Assembly (NCBI GenBank): GCA_024742355.1
Contig: JANSYM010000005.1
Span: 248,001-312,000, forward strand
Source: Hyphomonadaceae bacterium
GTDB lineage: Bacteria; Pseudomonadota; Alphaproteobacteria; Caulobacterales; Hyphomonadaceae
Direction: 5' to 3'
Length of the DNA: 64,000 nucleotides
Shown: positions 15,814 through 24,511 of the stretch, in pieces
Position numbering within the stretch: position 1 is the first letter of the stretch
Layout: each line of letters opens with the position of its first letter
Made by a program: the position numbers and the translations under genes
Notes under the pieces: model-generated
Databases searched by the model: none
What the model was told of the DNA's origin: nothing
The model's input: only the letters and a program-made list of their open reading frames with translations

Positions 15814-16629
15814 CTACTCCTCCGGCAGCTCCGGTACACCGACAGCGTGGAATCCTGCATCGACATGCAGCACTTCGCCAGCAATCGAATGTCCGAGCGA
15901 TGAGAGCAGGTAAAGCGCGCATCCGGCGACGCCTTCCATGCGGGTGTCTTCTTTCAGCAGCGACCAGTCCTTGCCGGTGCCCATCAGGGATTTGCCGCCG
16001 CGAATGCCGGCAAGTGACAGGGTCCGCATCGCGCCAGCAGAGATCGCGTTCACACGAATGCCCTGCGTGCCGAGATCGCGCGCGGCATAGCGGGTCGACG
16101 CTTCCAGCGCTGCCTTGGCCACGCCCATGACATTATAGCTCGGCACGGTGCGCTCTGCGCCGAGATAGGTCATGCAGATAATCGCGCCGCCATCCGGCAT
16201 GATTTCCGACGCCCGGCGCGACGAATCGATAAAGCTGTAGACGGAGATATCCATGGCCCGGCGGAAGCCCTCACGCGAGGTGTTGGCGACCATTGAGCCC
16301 ATCAGCTCGTCCTTGCCAGCAAAGGCGATGGAGTGAACCAGGAAGTCGATCTTGCCCCATTTTTCCTTCACCGCGGCGAACGCCTTGTCCATGCTTTCAT
16401 CGTCGGTGACGTCGGCTTCGAGCATGAAATCCATGCCAATACTCTCGACCAGAGGCCGGACGCGGCGCTCCAGGCTTTCGCCCTGATAGGTGAAACAGAT
16501 TTCAGCGCCCTGAGCCGCCAATTGCTGCGCGATGCCCCAGGCAATGGAATTCTTGTTGGCGACGCCCATGATGATGCCGCGCTTGCCTGCCATCAGGTTT
16601 CCGGTCGGCATCTCTCCGTAATCGGCCAT
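15814..16629 (-). CDS. fabI: Enoyl-[acyl-carrier-protein] reductase (NADH)
   Basis: FabI (271 aa) carries out the last reduction of each fatty-acid elongation cycle. The nucleotide loop GIIMGVANKNSIAWGIA at residues 18-34 has the divergent FabI glycine pattern, and the active site is Tyr155 with Tyr165-x6-Lys172 (SYNVMGVAK). Fatty-acid synthesis genes fabI and fabA are close in this window (2.1 kb apart) but separated by two exported-protein genes; no fabB lies between. FabI is the target of triclosan-type inhibitors. Confidence 0.95.
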   Translation of the reverse strand: MADYGEMPTGNLMAGKRGIIMGVANKNSIAWGIAQQLAAQGAEICFTYQGESLERRVRPLVESIGMDFMLEADVTDDESMDKAFAAVKEKWGKIDFLVHSIAFAGKDELMGSMVANTSREGFRRAMDISVYSFIDSSRRASEIMPDGGAIICMTYLGAERTVPSYNVMGVAKAALEASTRYAARDLGTQGIRVNAISAGAMRTLSLAGIRGGKSLMGTGKDWSLLKEDTRMEGVAGCALYLLSSLGHSIAGEVLHVDAGFHAVGVPELPEE

Positions 16630-16760
16630 GTGTCGGCTCCTTGCTGATCTAGTCGTTGAGGAGAGGGCTATTCGGGCGCGCCTGCCGCGTCAAGCAACGG
16701 GCTGAAAGCATGCGCAAAACAAGGCTCTAGCCGAAGCGAAAAACTTGGCCTAGGAAAAGG

Positions 16761-16776
16761 TTAACGGACATTAACC
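16761..16776 (+). promoter_or_regulatory. TTAA-N6-TTAACC element upstream of exported-protein gene
   Basis: Two TTAA half-sites with a 6-bp spacer lie 17 bp upstream of the ATG at 16793. A CtrA box needs a 7-bp spacer, so this is only CtrA-like. Confidence 0.25.
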
Positions 16777-16792
16777 GTGACGGGCGCTTAGA

Positions 16793-17287
16793 ATGAGGGC
16801 TGTAAAGCAAGGACTGCTATGGGCGCTGGTCACAGCGACCGGTGCCGCCGCTGAGGCGAGCACCGTGCATAAGGTGCGTTTCGCGCAACCAGCGCAAATC
16901 CTGGTCTGGGAAGACGGCAACCTGATCGCGCGCGGTGAAGAGGTTTTGCTCGCCGGTGAAGGCACGCCGACAATGGACCAAATCCCGGGCGATGGACGTC
17001 TCGTTCCAATCGAACATGGCTGGCAGGGTCAAAGGGTAATCTCTGTCGCCAGCAACACGGCATTCTCTGTGAAAGCACACCCACTCGGTCCAACGGACGA
17101 AATCGCGGTGCGCCTGCTCGGGGCGCAGGAAAATGCGCAAGTGCGCGGAGGTGAAACCGCAGACGCCCTATTCCGGCAGTCCGCCAAAACAGCGATTCGC
17201 CCAGGTGCACCCGCAAGCCAGGCGATTGAACTGGAAATCTCCTGGACCGGCGATCACGCGCCGGATGTTTACCTGATCGCGGATTAA
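16793..17287 (+). CDS. Exported protein of unknown function
   Basis: A 164-aa protein I do not recognise. It begins with a signal-peptide-like segment (MRAVKQGLLWALVTATGAAAEA) and the mature part is predicted beta-rich, with many small residues and no cysteine. It ends ELEISWTGDHAPDVYLIAD, similar in style to the end of the neighbour at 17355 ([12 protein letters not shown]), so both may be surface or fibre-type subunits. The pair lies between fabI and fabA on the opposite strand. Confidence 0.6.
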   Translation: MRAVKQGLLWALVTATGAAAEASTVHKVRFAQPAQILVWEDGNLIARGEEVLLAGEGTPTMDQIPGDGRLVPIEHGWQGQRVISVASNTAFSVKAHPLGPTDEIAVRLLGAQENAQVRGGETADALFRQSAKTAIRPGAPASQAIELEISWTGDHAPDVYLIAD

Positions 17288-17315
17288 CCACCCCGGTGCC
17301 TCAGACCATTACGGC

Positions 17316-17330
17316 TTAAGCGGTTCTTAG
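17316..17330 (+). promoter_or_regulatory. CtrA-like box ahead of exported-protein gene
   Basis: TTAA-GCGGTTC-TTAG fits the CtrA consensus TTAA-N7-TTAA with one mismatch. It lies 25 bp upstream of the TTG start at 17355. Confidence 0.3.
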
Positions 17331-17354
17331 CGAACGCGTTTTAACCCTGTTGGC

Positions 17355-18209
17355 TTGGAACGGGCTTTTCGAAATCTGCTCCCCGCAATCGGGACGAGCG
17401 CGGCGCTATTGCTGACGCCGCTGACAGCTCAGGCCGAGCTGGTTGATCGCCCACATTTCAATGTCAAAGGCATGGTTATTGTCTGGGGCGCTGACGGCGC
17501 CAGCAACGCGCCGGTTGTTTCGGACTTCGTGCTCGATACCGGGTCCGGCGGATCTGCGGCAACGTCCGGTGATGTCGATCTCATCTCATCGGACGCCCAT
17601 ACCGTTGTTACAGGAACATTGGTGCCGACGCAGAATGGTGTGGCCAGCGCCACCGGCGGAATGCCCTTCCTGCTCACCAATACCAGTCGCGGCACCTTCT
17701 CAACCGATACCAATGGCGACGGCATTGTCAGCGGCGCTGATTCCTTCACCTCGTTCGGCCTGCAGAACATCACCGATGCGCGCGTCGATGCGGTGCGGCA
17801 GAATTCGAGCTTCTATGTCGCATCAAATGTCCCATTCGCGATCGACGCGCAGGCCTTCACGCCAAGCACGTTCACCGAGTTTATCCTGCTCCTGATCACG
17901 CGCGTGCAGCTATCCGCAACGCTGAACGGCGATGATGGCCTCGCCTTCGGGTCGAGCGCGCAGTTGCCCCATTCAGGTGGACCGAATTCCGGTTTCTCAC
18001 CTGTCTTGCGACTTTGGGACCTGCGAAATCCGCGCAACATGTTCACCGGGAATCAGCGCACGGCGCAGTCCCCCGGCACGATTGCCGACCAATCGGTTCG
18101 CTTTGACGCGGAATATTCGATCTCAGCCGCAAATCTGAACGGTTATGATCTGTCCCTCGGCACCTTCGATTTTCAGGTCGAAGTCGTCTATACGGTCTAC
18201 GTCCCTTAG
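17355..18209 (+). CDS. Exported beta-rich protein with one EF-hand-like loop
   Basis: A 284-aa protein of unknown family. The start must be the TTG at 17355 because a stop precedes it in frame. An N-terminal segment ([25 protein letters not shown]) is a good signal peptide. The body is rich in Ser, Thr, Gly and Asn and includes [12 protein letters not shown], a calcium-loop or dockerin-like sequence around residue 120. The C-terminus is beta-strand-like. It follows the other exported gene by 67 bp and its last four bases overlap the convergent fabA end. A secreted or surface structural role is inference. Confidence 0.65.
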   Translation: MERAFRNLLPAIGTSAALLLTPLTAQAELVDRPHFNVKGMVIVWGADGASNAPVVSDFVLDTGSGGSAATSGDVDLISSDAHTVVTGTLVPTQNGVASATGGMPFLLTNTSRGTFSTDTNGDGIVSGADSFTSFGLQNITDARVDAVRQNSSFYVASNVPFAIDAQAFTPSTFTEFILLLITRVQLSATLNGDDGLAFGSSAQLPHSGGPNSGFSPVLRLWDLRNPRNMFTGNQRTAQSPGTIADQSVRFDAEYSISAANLNGYDLSLGTFDFQVEVVYTVYVP

Positions 18210-18745
18210 GATTTCAGGCCGAGCTTATCGACCAGGCCTACGCGCATGTCCTTGGCGGTGTAGATCTTTTCGCCGTCAGCATAGACGCGGCCATCCGCGA
18301 TGCCGAGAATGAGGCGTCCGCGACGCACGCGCTTCATGTCGATCTCATAGCGAACGAGTTTGGTGTCCGGGGTAATCTCACCGGTAAAGCGGACATCGCC
18401 AACGCCGAGCGCCCGGCCTTTGCCATAGGATCCGCTCCAGCCCAGCCAATAGCCAACCGCCTGCCACATCGCGTCGAGGCCAAGACAGCCTGGCATCACC
18501 GGATCACCCGGGAAATGGCATTCAAAAAACCAGAGGTCAGGGTGGATATCAAATTCGCCGACGACATGGCCTTTGCCAAACTCGCCGCCATCTTCGGAAA
18601 TCTCGGTGATCCGATCCATCATCAGCATTGGCGGGATGGGCAGCTGGGCATTGCCGGGGCCAAACAATTCGCCTGCGCCGGACTTCAGCAAATCTTCCTT
18701 GCTGTAAGACGACTGCGGGGTGTGAAATTCGTGCGGTCCCTTCAT
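18206..18745 (-). CDS. fabA: 3-hydroxydecanoyl-ACP dehydratase/isomerase
   Basis: FabA (179 aa) dehydrates 3-hydroxydecanoyl-ACP and isomerises the product, opening the anaerobic route to unsaturated fatty acids. The active-site segment [20 protein letters not shown] contains His77 and Asp91, which line up with the His70/Asp84 pair of E. coli FabA. FabB, its usual partner, is not next to it in this window. Convergent with the exported-protein gene. Confidence 0.95.
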   Translation of the reverse strand: MKGPHEFHTPQSSYSKEDLLKSGAGELFGPGNAQLPIPPMLMMDRITEISEDGGEFGKGHVVGEFDIHPDLWFFECHFPGDPVMPGCLGLDAMWQAVGYWLGWSGSYGKGRALGVGDVRFTGEITPDTKLVRYEIDMKRVRRGRLILGIADGRVYADGEKIYTAKDMRVGLVDKLGLKS

Positions 18746-18842
18746 GGGTCTGACCTCGCTGTTGGATGCTGCGCCGGATCAGCGCGACTAAGGTGACGGG
18801 CCTGTTAACCGCTCGGCGGCAAGGCGGCAAGGCTTGAAGACC

Positions 18843-19364
18843 TTAAAGCGTCCCGGTAGCGACCTCAGTGCCCCAGAGGACAGACTTGGTGACCCAGCCG
18901 CGTTCGCGTCCGATTTCGACCTCGCACCAGCCTTTCTCGCAGTCACCGAGTTCGGCGATGACACCTGACTTCAGGCGCGCTTTTGACGGTGCGTCCTCTG
19001 ATGGACGGCGCTTTAATTCGACTTCACGTGTGATCAGGGCCGTGCGCGTGGCAGACAACATCCGGGCCTGCATCCAGACCTCATCGCCGTCCGGATCGCG
19101 GACCCGGCGCCAGCCATGGGTTTCGCGCACGACCAGCATAGGCAGGCCTTCGCGCTCGTATCGCCACAGGATGGGATGATCGAGATTGGGGCCCTGGCGG
19201 CCATGGACGGCGGAGTAACGCAGAGATTCAAATCGCGGCAAAGGCTTGCCGGAGAACCGGCTGATCTTTAACGTTTGCGTTTCCTGGCGGGCTTCCACAG
19301 CAAGCGTGCCAAGCCCGCCCAGAAGGGCGAAACAAAGCAGAAGGCGTGGAAATAGCGCTGTCAT
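18843..19364 (-). CDS. Exported protein with two SH3-like domains
   Basis: A 173-aa protein with a signal peptide (MTALFPRLLLCFALLGGLGTLAVEA) and two bacterial SH3-type segments: one around LRYSAVHGRQGPNLDHPILWRY and one around VELKRRPSEDAPSKARLKSGV ending GWVTKSVLWG. Such proteins occur in the alphaproteobacterial periplasm and are thought to bind peptidoglycan peptides. I use the ATG at 19364; the longer ORF would run to the divergent dehydrogenase start and adds a non-conserved 32 residues. Confidence 0.78.
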   Translation of the reverse strand: MTALFPRLLLCFALLGGLGTLAVEARQETQTLKISRFSGKPLPRFESLRYSAVHGRQGPNLDHPILWRYEREGLPMLVVRETHGWRRVRDPDGDEVWMQARMLSATRTALITREVELKRRPSEDAPSKARLKSGVIAELGDCEKGWCEVEIGRERGWVTKSVLWGTEVATGTL

Positions 19365-19460
19365 ATATGCTTTTTTACCTATCGAGATGAATCGTCGGTA
19401 AAACAGCGCATTGGCGATCTGCAATTGCTCTGCTAAGCGCGGGTCAGAAAGCGAGGACAA

Positions 19461-20447
19461 ATGTCAGATAAGCGCCTGAAGGTTATTGTGACCCGCCGCC
19501 TGCCCGATGCGGTGGAACTGCGCCTGAAGGAACTTTTTGACACCGAGCTCAATCAATCCGACGAAGCGTTTAGCGCCGATCAGCTGGTCGATGCCGTAAA
19601 ACGCGCGGACGTTCTGGTATCAACCGTCACCGATCAGGTCGATGGCCGGGTCCTGGCCCAGGCGGGTGAGCAATTGCGCATGATCGCACAATTCGGCGCC
19701 GGCGTGGACAATATCGACGTTCAATCGGCGATCCAGCGCGGCATTACGGTGACCAACACGCCGGGCGTTCTGACAGATGACACCGCCGACGTCACGATGG
19801 CCCTGATCCTCGCCGTGCCGCGACGCCTGCATGAAGGCATCGAGCTGATGGATGCTGGCAAGTTTGATGGCTGGGCGCCGACCTGGATGATGGGGCGCCG
19901 CCTCTCCGGCAAGCGACTTGGGATCATTGGCATGGGCCGGATTGGTCAGGCGGTAGCCCGCCGCGCCAAGGCATTCGGGCTGCAAATCCATTATCACAAT
20001 CGCAAAAAGGTCTCGCGGCCGATTGAAGAAGAGCTCGACGCGACTTTCTGGGACAGTCTCGATCAAATGCTGGCGCGCATGGATATTGTTTCTGTGAACT
20101 GCCCGCATACGCCGGCGACATTCCACCTGCTCAATTCCCGCCGGCTCGATCTGATGAAACCGGACGCCTTTATCGTCAACACGGCCCGCGGCGAAGTGAT
20201 TGACGAAGCCGCGCTCGCGCGCGCCATCAAGGGTGGCAAGCTTGCCGGTGCCGGTCTCGACGTGTTCGAGCGCGAACCCGCCGTCAATCCGGACCTGGTC
20301 GGCCTGCCCAATGTCATCCTGCTGCCGCACATGGGGTCAGCCACGGTCGAGGGCCGCAATGAGATGGGCGAGAAGGTCATCATCAATATCAAGACCTTCG
20401 CCGACGGGCACCGCCCCCCGGATCGCGTCATTCCTGCGATTTTGTAG
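19461..20447 (+). CDS. D-isomer-specific 2-hydroxyacid dehydrogenase (glyoxylate/hydroxypyruvate reductase-like)
   Basis: NAD(P)-dependent D-2-hydroxyacid dehydrogenase of 328 aa. The Rossmann motif GMGRIG is at residues 157-162, and the catalytic trio is Arg243 (NTARGEVID), Glu272 (FEREP) and His290 (LLPHMGSAT). Preference for glyoxylate/hydroxypyruvate is a guess from similarity to the alphaproteobacterial D-glycerate dehydrogenases. It is divergent from the SH3-protein gene. Confidence 0.88.
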   Translation: MSDKRLKVIVTRRLPDAVELRLKELFDTELNQSDEAFSADQLVDAVKRADVLVSTVTDQVDGRVLAQAGEQLRMIAQFGAGVDNIDVQSAIQRGITVTNTPGVLTDDTADVTMALILAVPRRLHEGIELMDAGKFDGWAPTWMMGRRLSGKRLGIIGMGRIGQAVARRAKAFGLQIHYHNRKKVSRPIEEELDATFWDSLDQMLARMDIVSVNCPHTPATFHLLNSRRLDLMKPDAFIVNTARGEVIDEAALARAIKGGKLAGAGLDVFEREPAVNPDLVGLPNVILLPHMGSATVEGRNEMGEKVIINIKTFADGHRPPDRVIPAIL

Positions 20448-20490
20448 AGATCAGGTTTTGGCGCGACCGCCCTGAGCTCGGTTCATGTGA

Positions 20491-20553
20491 GCGCCGAAGG
20501 CGCGATACGGAACCTGCTTCGCACGGCTGGCGCGAAGCGCCTCACGGCCGTGC
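20491..20553. repeat. Pair of compact stem-loops between convergent genes
   Basis: GCGCC-GAA-GGCGC at 20491-20503 is followed by a nested structure at 20521-20553: outer stem GCACGGC/GCCGTGC enclosing GGCGC-GAA-GCGCC. There is no T-tract, so this looks more like a REP-type or processing element than a standard terminator. Confidence 0.5.
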
Positions 20554-20559
20554 CAACCT

Positions 20560-20802
20560 TTAGTGCACGCTTACAGCCTGCAGCTTGTACGCTTCCGCAG
20601 CAGCTTCAGCAGCTTCGCGGCCTTCAATGATGGCGAGCTTCTGGCCTTCACCATTGGTGACAACCACAAGGTTCTCAACATCGTCGATGGAACGCAGCGC
20701 CTCTGGCGGCAATTCCGCAAGTTCGCGCTCATTAATGTCGCGAAAATAGACAAATCTGCTGAAATCAGGTGTCTCAGCGGACAGGTTCGTCATGTCAGTC
20801 AT
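20560..20802 (-). CDS. DUF1150-family protein
   Basis: An 80-aa cytosolic protein of the DUF1150 family, found almost only in Alphaproteobacteria and of unknown function. The pattern FSRFVYFRDINERELAELP followed by LVVVTNGEGQKLAIIEGREAA is typical. In other genomes it often lies beside a small heat-shock protein gene, which is not the case here. Upstream, 20803-20977 holds no gene I can support. Confidence 0.82.
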   Translation of the reverse strand: MTDMTNLSAETPDFSRFVYFRDINERELAELPPEALRSIDDVENLVVVTNGEGQKLAIIEGREAAEAAAEAYKLQAVSVH

Positions 20803-20977
20803 GGTCTACTCCTTCCGTTACAGACAGGACCAGAACACCCGCACCTCATGGAGCCCCATCTTGGCAGCCCCGCCGATAGAGGTTTGGTGTCACGGTGAAT
20901 CTAGGTTTCGACCTTGTCACCTTCAAGGCGACCATATTCACATTCAGTTGTTAAGAAATCTGAACGCTCGGGCGGAT

Positions 20978-21343
20978 TCAGGCCGTGCGCTCCAGTTCCT
21001 GGAAGAATCCGATGACTTTGACGATCTTGCCGGAATCGTTGACTTCCGTGACATCAAATCCCGCCATAAGAAGCTTATCATCCATCTGAATTGCCCAGTG
21101 ATAGCGGCAGAAATTGTTCTGCATATCGACAGTGCTGGCACGCGAGTAGACCGCGCCCGGGATCTGGCTTTGCACAAGCGCGGCCATTTTCAGGAATGCG
21201 TCGCGGCCAATAATGTTGTGATTGGGGTCAACGAAATGGACATTGTGTTCCATCGCCACATCGACAAGCGCGCGTTGTTCGGCAGCGTCACTGGTATTCC
21301 AGACCGCCATCATCTTCTCGAGATTGTCCATATATGCCGCCAT
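20978..21343 (-). CDS. SnoaL/NTF2-like small protein
   Basis: A 121-aa protein with the pattern of the NTF2-like superfamily (SnoaL-like): an N-terminal helix pair (MDNLEKMMAVWNTSDAAEQRALVD), HFVDPNHNIIGRDAFLKMA and a final beta sheet (MAGFDVTEVNDSGKIVKVIGFFQE). Members are isomerases, dehydratases or simple ligand-binding proteins, so no reaction can be named. It is divergent from a TetR gene and a TetR-type operator sits in the 81-bp gap, making it the probable target of that repressor. Confidence 0.75.
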   Translation of the reverse strand: MAAYMDNLEKMMAVWNTSDAAEQRALVDVAMEHNVHFVDPNHNIIGRDAFLKMAALVQSQIPGAVYSRASTVDMQNNFCRYHWAIQMDDKLLMAGFDVTEVNDSGKIVKVIGFFQELERTA

Positions 21344-21371
21344 GCCTGGTCTCCTTGCATAAAATAACTAT

Positions 21372-21388
21372 AAACCGACCGCCGGTTT
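21372..21388. promoter_or_regulatory. TetR-type operator between divergent genes
   Basis: AAACCG-N5-CGGTTT, a 6-bp inverted repeat, lies between the NTF2-like gene and the TetR gene at 21425, the usual place for a self-regulating TetR operator. Confidence 0.6.
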
Positions 21389-21424
21389 GTTTACAAGAAG
21401 ATGGCAGCGCTGTAAAGGAACCGC

Positions 21425-22003
21425 ATGGCGACCCAGCAGCAGCGATCCGACGAAACACGGCTGAAATTGCTGAACGCGTTTCGGATGTCTTTCCTCGAGC
21501 GCGGATATGCGGCGACGACCGTGAAACATGTGCTGGACCAGACCGGCTTGTCGAAGGGCGCGCTCTACCATCATTTTCGCAGCAAGGAAGAAATCATCGA
21601 AGCCTTGTTCGAGCATGAATCGCGCAGCACGATTGAGCGGGTCATGGCACGCGTCGACCCTGCAAGCTCGCCGCTGGACCGGCTGCGCGCCGCGTGCCTC
21701 GACTGGACCCGCGAAGTGCGGGCACCGGACATTTCGAAGATCATTTTCGAGATCGGTCCGGGTGCACTCGGCGCCCGCAAGGCAAAAGAGATCGAGGATC
21801 GCAACAGTCTCTTTCGGATTGAAGCCTTGCTGTCAGAAGCCATAGCGGCAGGCGAGTTGCGCGCATCCGATCCAAAACTGATCGCCGCCTTCCTGAATGC
21901 CCTGGTCGCGGAAGCCGGGCTCTATGATTTGCGAACGGGTCGGGATTCAGTACCGACGTTGGCCGCGTCGATCGATGCATTGTTTGCGGGCATGCGACCA
22001 TAG
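21425..22003 (+). CDS. TetR/AcrR-family transcriptional regulator
   Basis: TetR repressor of 192 aa with a textbook DNA-binding domain: LLNAFRMSFLERGYAATTVKHVLDQ, then TGLSKGALYHHFRSKEEII. The effector domain has no recognisable ligand. It probably represses itself and the divergent NTF2-like gene through the AAACCG/CGGTTT repeat in the intergenic region. The stop is 13 bp from the convergent GIY-YIG gene. Confidence 0.9.
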   Translation: MATQQQRSDETRLKLLNAFRMSFLERGYAATTVKHVLDQTGLSKGALYHHFRSKEEIIEALFEHESRSTIERVMARVDPASSPLDRLRAACLDWTREVRAPDISKIIFEIGPGALGARKAKEIEDRNSLFRIEALLSEAIAAGELRASDPKLIAAFLNALVAEAGLYDLRTGRDSVPTLAASIDALFAGMRP

Positions 22004-22016
22004 GGTGGAGGTCCGA

Positions 22017-22259
22017 CTAATCCAGGCGTTTCTTTGAGAACGCTCGTCCGGAATGCGATTTCAGGTACCGCTCGAAGTCCAATGCCTTCTGTTTGTCGCG
22101 ATAGGCGCAATACCAGACAATGTTCCACGGTTTGTATTTCGCGGTGTGTTTCGATTTTCCGGAATTGTGGTCTCTCAACCTGCGCCGCAAATCAGATGTG
22201 AAGCCGACATATTCATGTTCCGGTGCAGCGAGGCTTCTCAGAATGTACACGTACCACAT
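22017..22259 (-). CDS. GIY-YIG nuclease-superfamily protein (UPF0213-like)
   Basis: An 80-aa single-domain GIY-YIG protein: WYVYILRS and YVGFTSDLRRRLRDHN carry the two signature strands and the first catalytic arginine, and KALDFERYLKSHSG carries the metal-binding Glu. Small UPF0213/YhbQ-type members are candidate DNA endonucleases of uncertain role. The GGAG ribosome binding site sits in the loop of a 7-bp hairpin directly before the ATG. The gene lies on the same strand as tRNA-Ala, 123 bp downstream of it. Confidence 0.85.
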   Translation of the reverse strand: MWYVYILRSLAAPEHEYVGFTSDLRRRLRDHNSGKSKHTAKYKPWNIVWYCAYRDKQKALDFERYLKSHSGRAFSKKRLD

Positions 22260-22280
22260 AAGACGGCTCCAGCCCGTCTT
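22260..22280 (-). promoter_or_regulatory. Hairpin presenting the GIY-YIG ribosome binding site
   Basis: Read on the minus strand, AAGACGG-GCTGGAG-CCGTCTT is a perfect 7-bp stem whose loop contains GGAG, and the ATG follows at once. Confidence 0.55.
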
Positions 22281-22356
22281 CGCTTCCAGCTACGCCGGGC
22301 ACGCTTCGATTTGGTCGTCCCTGTAAGTACTCCGGTGCAGCGCCCTCAAGGCTGCG

Positions 22357-22382
22357 CCACGCGTAGCCCAAAGGGCGAAGCG

Positions 22383-22385
<3 letters not shown>
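22357..22385 (-). repeat. Stem-loop in the tRNA-Ala 3' trailer
   Basis: On the minus strand CCACGC and GCGTGG form a 6-bp stem with an inner CCC-TTT-GGG. The first three bases are the tRNA's own CCA, so the structure is fused to the tRNA 3' end. No T-tract follows. Confidence 0.6.
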
Positions 22386-22458
<73 letters not shown>

Positions 22459-22506
22459 ATCTGTGGGAAAGGCGGGAATAGAATCTCCCGCCCGAGCAAT
22501 CAAGCC

Positions 22507-23037
22507 CTATTTATCATCGCCTTCGGGTTCAATGTCGTCGGCATCAGGTTCGCCGAGTTGATTGCCATCATCGAGATCGATGTCCCCGCCTAGATCGAAC
22601 TCTTCGTCGAGATCGATATCGTCGCTATCATCTTCATCATCGTCGGAATCAACGCCGTCTTCGCTGAAGCCCGCAGGCATCTTGCCAGGGGCCTCGTCAT
22701 CATCGTCTCCGCCGCCAGACATGTCGAGGACAACTTCATCCTCGTCACCGCCAAGTTCCTTGGCTTCGTCTTCCGGAGCAGCCTCTTCCTCATCATCTGT
22801 AGAGGTTGCTGCAGCTTTCGCGGCCTCTTCTTCTTCCAGCTCTTCGTCTTCGTCCTCCGGCACAGCTTCTTTCGCTGCCGCAGTGCGGACCTTGGTCTTG
22901 GTTGCCTGGACGGTTTCGTCTGCCGGGTCGAAAGCGTGTCCGCATTTCGGACACGTCGCCGGACGTTTGTTCAGATCGTAGAATTTTGCTTCGCAGCTCG
23001 GGCAAACCTGTTTGGTACCCAGTTCCGGATCAGCCAT
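22507..23037 (-). CDS. FYDLN-acid protein (TIGR02300 family)
   Basis: A 176-aa alphaproteobacterial protein. The N-terminus has a zinc-ribbon-like pair of CxxC motifs (CPSCEAKFYDLNKRPATCPKCG) containing the FYDLN signature; the remainder is a very acidic, low-complexity tail of Asp and Glu runs. The function is unknown. Its place between tRNA-Ala and aroA is the conserved context for the family. It is divergent from aroA. Confidence 0.9.
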   Translation of the reverse strand: MADPELGTKQVCPSCEAKFYDLNKRPATCPKCGHAFDPADETVQATKTKVRTAAAKEAVPEDEDEELEEEEAAKAAATSTDDEEEAAPEDEAKELGGDEDEVVLDMSGGGDDDDEAPGKMPAGFSEDGVDSDDDEDDSDDIDLDEEFDLGGDIDLDDGNQLGEPDADDIEPEGDDK

Positions 23038-23144
23038 GTTTTTTATCCATCGGTGTGAAATTCGTTGCCCGCGCGCTTGCCAGAAACGCTCCCGCCTGTC
23101 AAAGCGCTTTTCGCGAGGTACTGTAACTCAAGGACCCACAAAAC

Positions 23145-24464
23145 ATGATGTGGACTTCCCATCCGGTGAACAAGATCACCGGAACCCTGCGTGCACCTGG
23201 CGACAAGTCGTGCTCGCACCGCGCGCTTATTCTCGGTGGCCTGGCCACCGGCACTTCTGAAATTTCCGGCCTGCTCGAAGGCGAAGACGTGTTGAACACT
23301 GGCCGCGTCATGGCCGCCCTCGGCGCAGATGTTGAGCGCGTCGGCACCGGCGCCTGGCGTGTCACCGGCGTTGGCTCAGCCGGACTGCACTCTCCGTCTG
23401 TCGATCTCGATTTCGGCAATTCCGGCACCGGCTCGCGGCTGATGCTGGGCGTTGTTGCCGGCTATCCCATTGAAGCGCGCTTCATCGGCGATGCCAGCCT
23501 GTCAGGCCGACCCATGGGCCGCGTGCTCGATCCGCTTGAGCAGATGGGCGCAACTTACAAAGCGAGCAAAGGCAAGACCTTGCCGCTGACGCTGACCGGA
23601 AAGGCCGACCTGGCCGGGATATCATATCAGCCCCCGCACGCATCGGCACAGGTGAAATCATGCCTGTTGCTCGCCGGACTGAATGCGAACGGGGTCACAG
23701 AGGTGGGCGAAAAGCGGATCACCCGCGATCATTCGGAGCGCATGCTGCGCGGCTTCGGCGCCGAAGTGAGCAGCCGCCGAGAAGGCGCGGGAAATGTGGT
23801 CTCGATCCGAGGGGGTCAGACGCTCATCGCCCAGGAGACAATCGTTCCAGGTGATCCGAGCTCTGGCGCCTTCCTCGCTGCTGCAGCGATGATATCCGAC
23901 CAAGGCGGCGTCGTCATCGAAGGCCTGATGTCGAACGAAACCCGCGATGGGTTCTATCGCGCGGCAAGCCTGATGGGCGCGCATGTCGGCGCTGAGGATG
24001 TCGGCGATGCCGCGGGTGAACGTCTGATCGACATGAGCTTCGAAAGCGCCGACCTGAAAGGCACCGAGATTCCGGTCGACCTGGTGCCCAGCATGATTGA
24101 CGAGTTTCCAATCCTCGCCGTGCTCGCCGCGCACGCCTCAGGCGTTACCGTGGTCAAGGGCGCTGAAGAGCTCCGCGTCAAGGAAAGCGATCGCATCAAG
24201 GCGGTCGTGAACATGCTGCGCGTCAATGGTGTTGAGGTTGAAGAAACCCAGGACGGCTTCATCGTTCAGGGCTGCGCCGGCGCGATTCCCGGCGGCGGGC
24301 TGGTCGAAACGCATCACGATCACCGCATTGCCATGAGCGCCCTGGTTATGGGAACCGCGAGTCAGAAGCCGATCAGCATCGACGATGCCAGCATGATCGC
24401 GACGAGCTATCCGGACTTCATGGCCCATATGGCAGAGCTGGGGGCGGACCTGAGGTCCGCATAA
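23145..24464 (+). CDS. aroA: 3-phosphoshikimate 1-carboxyvinyltransferase (EPSP synthase)
   Basis: EPSP synthase (439 aa), the sixth shikimate-pathway step, joining shikimate 3-phosphate and PEP. Signature segments are LRAPGDKSCSHRALILGG near the N-terminus, DFGNSGTGSRLMLG around residue 90 and ELRVKESDRI in the C-terminal half. The APGDKSxSHR and GNSGTGSRL forms recall class II (Agrobacterium CP4-like) enzymes. Two adjacent ATGs occur at the start. In related bacteria cmk follows directly; here an S9 peptidase gene intervenes. Confidence 0.96.
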   Translation: MMWTSHPVNKITGTLRAPGDKSCSHRALILGGLATGTSEISGLLEGEDVLNTGRVMAALGADVERVGTGAWRVTGVGSAGLHSPSVDLDFGNSGTGSRLMLGVVAGYPIEARFIGDASLSGRPMGRVLDPLEQMGATYKASKGKTLPLTLTGKADLAGISYQPPHASAQVKSCLLLAGLNANGVTEVGEKRITRDHSERMLRGFGAEVSSRREGAGNVVSIRGGQTLIAQETIVPGDPSSGAFLAAAAMISDQGGVVIEGLMSNETRDGFYRAASLMGAHVGAEDVGDAAGERLIDMSFESADLKGTEIPVDLVPSMIDEFPILAVLAAHASGVTVVKGAEELRVKESDRIKAVVNMLRVNGVEVEETQDGFIVQGCAGAIPGGGLVETHHDHRIAMSALVMGTASQKPISIDDASMIATSYPDFMAHMAELGADLRSA

Positions 24465-24511
24465 GCCAACCATTTATTAACTATAACGCTTGCAATCCCA
24501 ACTAATTGCGT

